Assembly: GCA_026396455.1 (NCBI GenBank)
Contig: JAPLWT010000029.1
Span: forward strand, 1-8,337
Length of the DNA stretch: 8,337 nucleotides
From: Microcaldota archaeon
Lineage (GTDB): Archaea; Micrarchaeota; Micrarchaeia; Burarchaeales; Fermentimicrarchaeaceae
Direction: 5' to 3'
Part shown: one piece after another, positions 5,971-8,337 of the stretch
Position numbering within the stretch: the stretch's first letter is position 1
Layout of the letters: every line of letters starts with the position of its first letter
Translations under genes and position numbers: made by a program
Notes under the pieces: model-generated
Seen by the model: the letters and a program-made list of their open reading frames with translations, nothing else
The model's database searches: none
Told to the model about the DNA's origin: nothing

Positions 5971-5984
5971 ATCTTGTGCAAGAT
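5971..5984 (+). promoter_or_regulatory. Inverted repeat between TATA box and predicted transcription start; candidate operator
   Basis: ATCTTG-TG-CAAGAT is a perfect 6-bp inverted repeat around a 2-nt centre. It starts 2 nt after the TATA box and ends just before the predicted transcript start, the usual place for archaeal repressor operators. As RNA it could form only a small hairpin with too short a loop and no following U-run, so a terminator is less likely. The regulator is unknown. Confidence 0.45.
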
Positions 5985-5993
5985 TAATGCTTC

Positions 5994-6001
5994 GGGAGGT
6001 G
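5994..6001 (+). promoter_or_regulatory. Strong Shine-Dalgarno site for the 6009 gene
   Basis: GGGAGGTG ends seven bases before ATG 6009 and is a near-perfect complement to the 3' end of archaeal 16S rRNA. It is the strongest ribosome-binding site in the window and suggests efficient translation from a leadered mRNA. Confidence 0.75.
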
Positions 6002-6008
6002 TTTTAGG

Positions 6009-6677
6009 ATGGAAAAGAGAGAAGTTGCTTTCCTTGCTTTGTTTACAATACTTTCGCTGGCTGCTTACCAGCTGAAGTTCTCAACTATACTAGGAGTTCC
6101 ATCGCAGAACTTCAACTTCTTCCAGTTCATGGGACCTATAGGGGCGGGTATATTCACCCCGATTCTTGGAGTTGTTTCAGTGCTGTTTGTTGAGGTTCTG
6201 AACTTCTTCATCTCCGGAAAGGCACTTGACCCGATAACGCTCGTGAGGTTCACTCCGATGATGTTCGCGGCATACTACTTCGGCTCAAAGAGCAGGAACA
6301 GGGTGATAGTTCCTCTCATCTGCATGGGCTTGTTCATGCTGCACCCAATAGGCAGGCAGGCTTGGTACTACTCATTATATTGGTTGATACCGGTGGCAGC
6401 AGCGTTGTGGAAGGACAAGCTTTTCCTCAGAAGCCTTGGAGCAACCTTCACGGCGCATGCAATTGGCTCAGTGGCATTCCTGTATGCATTCGGCATACCC
6501 GCGGATGTTTGGGCAACACTTGTGCCGATAACTGCCTACGAGAGGCTCTCATTTGCAGTTGGGATAAGCATCTCTTACATTGCAGTGAACAGTATACTGA
6601 ACAGCATCTCAAGCAGGGTTGATGTCAGAGTATTGAAGGTAGACCCGAGGTATGTTCTGTTCAGGGAGAGCGAGTAG
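6009..6677 (+). CDS. Multi-pass membrane protein, possibly ECF-type transporter S component-like
   Basis: A 222-aa, strongly hydrophobic protein with about six helices: roughly residues 7-30, 40-70, 80-92, 98-113, 117-134, 142-163 and 178-200 (two of these are short). A glycine-rich run, GPIGAGIFTPILGVVSVLFV (42-61), then an FF-SGK-L--ITLVRFTPM loop, resemble substrate-binding S components of ECF vitamin transporters, which share such Gly-rich small-residue helices. I know of no signature that proves it. A second conserved-looking motif is PITAYERLSFAVGISISY (173-190). A short polar tail (201-222) ends at TAG. No ECF ATPase or T-protein gene is nearby, so an S component would have to share modules encoded elsewhere. 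It has its own promoter, an operator-like repeat and a strong ribosome-binding site. The 3' end overlaps convergent purN by 17 bp. The folate genes beside it make a vitamin substrate an attractive but unsupported idea. Confidence 0.7.
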   Translation: MEKREVAFLALFTILSLAAYQLKFSTILGVPSQNFNFFQFMGPIGAGIFTPILGVVSVLFVEVLNFFISGKALDPITLVRFTPMMFAAYYFGSKSRNRVIVPLICMGLFMLHPIGRQAWYYSLYWLIPVAAALWKDKLFLRSLGATFTAHAIGSVAFLYAFGIPADVWATLVPITAYERLSFAVGISISYIAVNSILNSISSRVDVRVLKVDPRYVLFRESE

Positions 6678-7287
6678 GAGTATAGGTAACCTTTCTCCCG
6701 TCTATTTTGTATTTCCCTTTTGAGAAGGAGTCCACTACCATTGGGAGTCCCACATGCTCCCTTTCAAGTATTTTTGCTGCAACCTCATCCACTGTCTTGC
6801 AGTCGCTTATGTCCACTGCCTCTTGGTAGATAACGGGCCCGCCGTCCAAGCTGTCATCCACGAAATGAATTGTATAGCCGGATATCTTGGCACCGTAGTT
6901 GAATGCATCACTCTGCGCATGCGCTCCTGGGAATGCCGGAAGAAGAGCTGGATGAATGTTTATCATTCTGCCCCTGTAATCCTGAAGGAACTTCTTGTCC
7001 TTTATCAGCTTCATGTAACCAGCAAGCACTATGAGGTCAATCTTGGATTCGTCAAGCTTCTTTCTTATTGCCCTGTCATGCTCCTCCCTTGAGGGATAGT
7101 CCTTGGGGTTTATGCAGCAGACAGCTATGTTATGTTTCCTGGCCCTCTCAATAGCCTTGGCTTCCGGATTGTCAGTTATGAGAAGAATTATCTGAGCATT
7201 TACCTGCCCGCTCTCAACTCCGTCGATTATGGACTGGAAGTCACTTCCCCTTCCGCTTGCAAGCACGCCCACCCTTATCTTTGCCAT
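6661..7287 (-). CDS. purN: Phosphoribosylglycinamide formyltransferase, folate-dependent (GART)
   Basis: PurN transfers the formyl group of 10-formyltetrahydrofolate to GAR, the third step of purine synthesis, in the cytoplasm. From ATG 7287 it is 208 aa, close to the 212 aa of E. coli PurN. The phosphate-binding loop is SGRGSDFQ (11-18). The catalytic triad is intact: N110 and H112 in INIHPALLP, and D148 in DSLDGGPVI. The substrate-loop HFVDDSLDGG is also canonical. A GTG at 7302 would add five residues (VHNLF), but the family normally starts at the K/R-I-x-V-L-x-SG strand, so ATG 7287 is preferred; no clear ribosome-binding site precedes either. The gene follows folC on the same strand after a 62-nt gap that contains TATA-like sequences. 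Its TGA lies inside the 3' end of the convergent 6009 gene. Confidence 0.95.
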   Translation of the reverse strand: MAKIRVGVLASGRGSDFQSIIDGVESGQVNAQIILLITDNPEAKAIERARKHNIAVCCINPKDYPSREEHDRAIRKKLDESKIDLIVLAGYMKLIKDKKFLQDYRGRMINIHPALLPAFPGAHAQSDAFNYGAKISGYTIHFVDDSLDGGPVIYQEAVDISDCKTVDEVAAKILEREHVGLPMVVDSFSKGKYKIDGRKVTYTPTRSP

Positions 7288-7327
7288 GAATAGATTATGC
7301 ACGACAGCTTAAAAATCTTTGACATGC

Positions 7328-7338
7328 CCTTATAAAAG
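7328..7338 (-). promoter_or_regulatory. Candidate TATA box upstream of purN
   Basis: On the minus strand CTTTTATAAGG lies 41-51 nt before the purN ATG, in the folC-purN gap; it would give a leader of about 20 nt. A second TATA-like run, TTTTTAAGC (7307-7315), would instead give a nearly leaderless transcript, which fits the lack of a ribosome-binding site. One of the two may drive purN independently of folC. Confidence 0.4.
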
Positions 7339-7349
7339 GCGTGAATATC

Positions 7350-8337
7350 TCATTGCGCAAGGCGCTCTCTTCTCTTTTTTGCCCTTGCTTCTGAGAGCAT
7401 GTATATGGAGCCGGTTATCAGAACAAGGTCGTTTTTCCCTGCAATTGACTTTGCGTATTTAACCGAACTCCTCACATCTTCAATTATTTTTACCGGCTTG
7501 CCGTATTTCTCAACTTCTCTCTTTATTGCTCCTGGCTGGGCTGCTCTCTCTAAATCGGGCTTGTTTATTACCACAAGATCCGCAGCTGGAACTATCTCCT
7601 TTGCTATTTTATCTATCTCCTTGTCTTTCATCACCCCCATGACGAGGATGAGCCTTTTGTATTTGAAAAGTTTCAGGGAACTTCTAAGTACTCTCATGGC
7701 GAGCGGGTTATGGGCGCAGTCCATAACGACAAGCGGTTTCTTCTGCAGTATTTCCAGCCTTCCTGGCAATTTTGCTTTCAAGATGCCAGAGCGTATGGAG
7801 CGCTCATCTACCCCTATCTGCTCTGCTGCAAGAACAACCAATGCTGCATTTTCCACCTGGTGCTCTCCAAGCAGTTTCACCCTCAGGCCAGAGTAAGCTC
7901 TCAGAGGAGTTTTCAAGTCAAATGTGCATCCACTCAAACCGCATTTCACATTACTGCACGAGGCATGTTCACTTAGCTTGATGAGCTTGGTATCCTTCCT
8001 TCCGCATATCCTCTCAAAAACTTCAAGAGCCTCTCTCTTTTTCTCGGCAGTCACTACAGGCACGCATTTTTTTATTATTCCTCCTTTTTCAGCTGCAATT
8101 GAACTTATTGTCTTGCCAAGAATATCGGTATGCTCCAAGCCTATGTTTGTTATGATTGAAACTTCCGGGGTTATCACATTGGTTGCATCAAGCCTTCCCC
8201 CAAGCCCAACTTCAACAACTGCGTAATCCACCTTTCTTTCTGAAAAATACTTGAACGCAATTGCAGTTGTAACCTCAAAGAAGGTAGGCTGGGTGCTGCT
8301 TCTCTCAACTTCGGGTATTAGTGGCCTGACTCTTTCA
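7350..8337 (-). CDS. folC: Folylpolyglutamate synthase / dihydrofolate synthase, 5' partial
   Basis: FolC adds glutamate to folates (and in bifunctional forms joins glutamate to dihydropteroate), using ATP in the cytoplasm. It belongs to the Mur-ligase family. The frame is open past the right edge: codons upstream of the internal GTG 8231 read RVRPLIPEVER and PTFFEVTTAIAFKYF, classic FolC sequence, so about 90 N-terminal residues with the GTGKGS P-loop are missing. Visible motifs are VEVGLGGRLDATN, TNIGLEHTDILG, AAEKGGI (carrying the Lys that is carbamylated in the family), HQVENAA, PGRLE, DCAHNP and the terminal ITGSIYMLSEAR. The usual DGAHNP has Cys for Gly here. About 328 residues are seen of an expected 420. 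The Mur ligases (MurC-F) share this fold, but GLGGRLDATN and PGRLE favour FolC. It lies upstream of purN on the same strand, consistent with a folate/one-carbon unit. Confidence 0.93.
   Translation of the reverse strand, partial: ERVRPLIPEVERSSTQPTFFEVTTAIAFKYFSERKVDYAVVEVGLGGRLDATNVITPEVSIITNIGLEHTDILGKTISSIAAEKGGIIKKCVPVVTAEKKREALEVFERICGRKDTKLIKLSEHASCSNVKCGLSGCTFDLKTPLRAYSGLRVKLLGEHQVENAALVVLAAEQIGVDERSIRSGILKAKLPGRLEILQKKPLVVMDCAHNPLAMRVLRSSLKLFKYKRLILVMGVMKDKEIDKIAKEIVPAADLVVINKPDLERAAQPGAIKREVEKYGKPVKIIEDVRSSVKYAKSIAGKNDLVLITGSIYMLSEARAKKRRERLAQ

Noticed and set aside
4971..5981. Long open frame on the minus strand, 336 codons, opposite the endonuclease IV gene
   Set aside because: It lies entirely across well-supported plus-strand genes and a promoter, its translation looks like no protein I know, and it is low-complexity Leu/His/Ser-rich, as expected of an antisense shadow.
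5971..5984. The inverted repeat as a transcription terminator for the endonuclease IV gene
   Set aside because: The stem is 6 bp with a 2-nt loop and no U-run follows; archaeal termination relies mainly on U-tracts. Its location after a TATA box fits an operator better.
1..8337. Mobile elements, CRISPR repeats, tRNA or rRNA genes
   Set aside because: No tandem or dispersed repeats beyond the cdc48 29-mer, no transposase motifs, and no tRNA-like cloverleaf was evident. Coding density leaves no room for them.

Overview
The window looks like a gene-dense chromosomal segment of an archaeon. The evidence is an archaeal-type CDC48/VAT ATPase, an NFACT-family protein, an archaeal topoisomerase IA C-terminus, TATA-box promoters and GGTGA/GGAGGTG ribosome-binding sites. 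AGG/AGA arginine codons are frequent and start/stop codons overlap. The lineage cannot be fixed from the sequence. The stripped-down NFACT protein and the style of the small membrane proteins make a DPANN-type archaeon (for example Micrarchaeota or Diapherotrites) a reasonable guess, but only a guess. I see no mobile elements, CRISPR arrays, tRNAs or rRNAs.

Plus strand, 1-5957: a tightly packed block of seven or eight genes with gaps of 0-8 nt or short overlaps, probably one operon. In order these are the C-terminal part of DNA topoisomerase I, interrupted by an in-frame TAG at 385-387 that splits off its zinc-ribbon tail; an ADP-ribose-pyrophosphatase-like Nudix hydrolase; a stand-alone NFACT-R domain protein (the C-terminal half of Rqc2/NEMF/FbpA-type proteins); the double-AAA ATPase CDC48; a small two-helix membrane protein of unknown function; an M50-like membrane metalloprotease; and an endonuclease IV-family TIM-barrel protein. 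The themes are DNA topology and repair, nucleotide housekeeping and protein quality control. The 8-nt overlap of the NFACT-R gene with cdc48 is notable because Rqc2 and Cdc48 act together in eukaryotic ribosome-associated quality control.

Plus strand, 5958-6677: a multi-helix membrane protein with an ECF S-component-like look. It has its own TATA box, a 14-bp inverted repeat placed like an operator, and a strong ribosome-binding site.

Minus strand, 8337-6661: a 5'-truncated folC (folylpolyglutamate/dihydrofolate synthase) followed by purN (folate-dependent GAR formyltransferase). Together they suggest an organism that uses true folates in purine synthesis. The purN stop overlaps the convergent membrane-protein gene by 17 bp. 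The longest stretch without a coding call is about 60 nt, so no large intergenic region is left unexplained.

The observations most worth checking are the amber codon inside topA, the NFACT-R/cdc48 coupling, and the candidate operator upstream of the orphan transporter-like gene.
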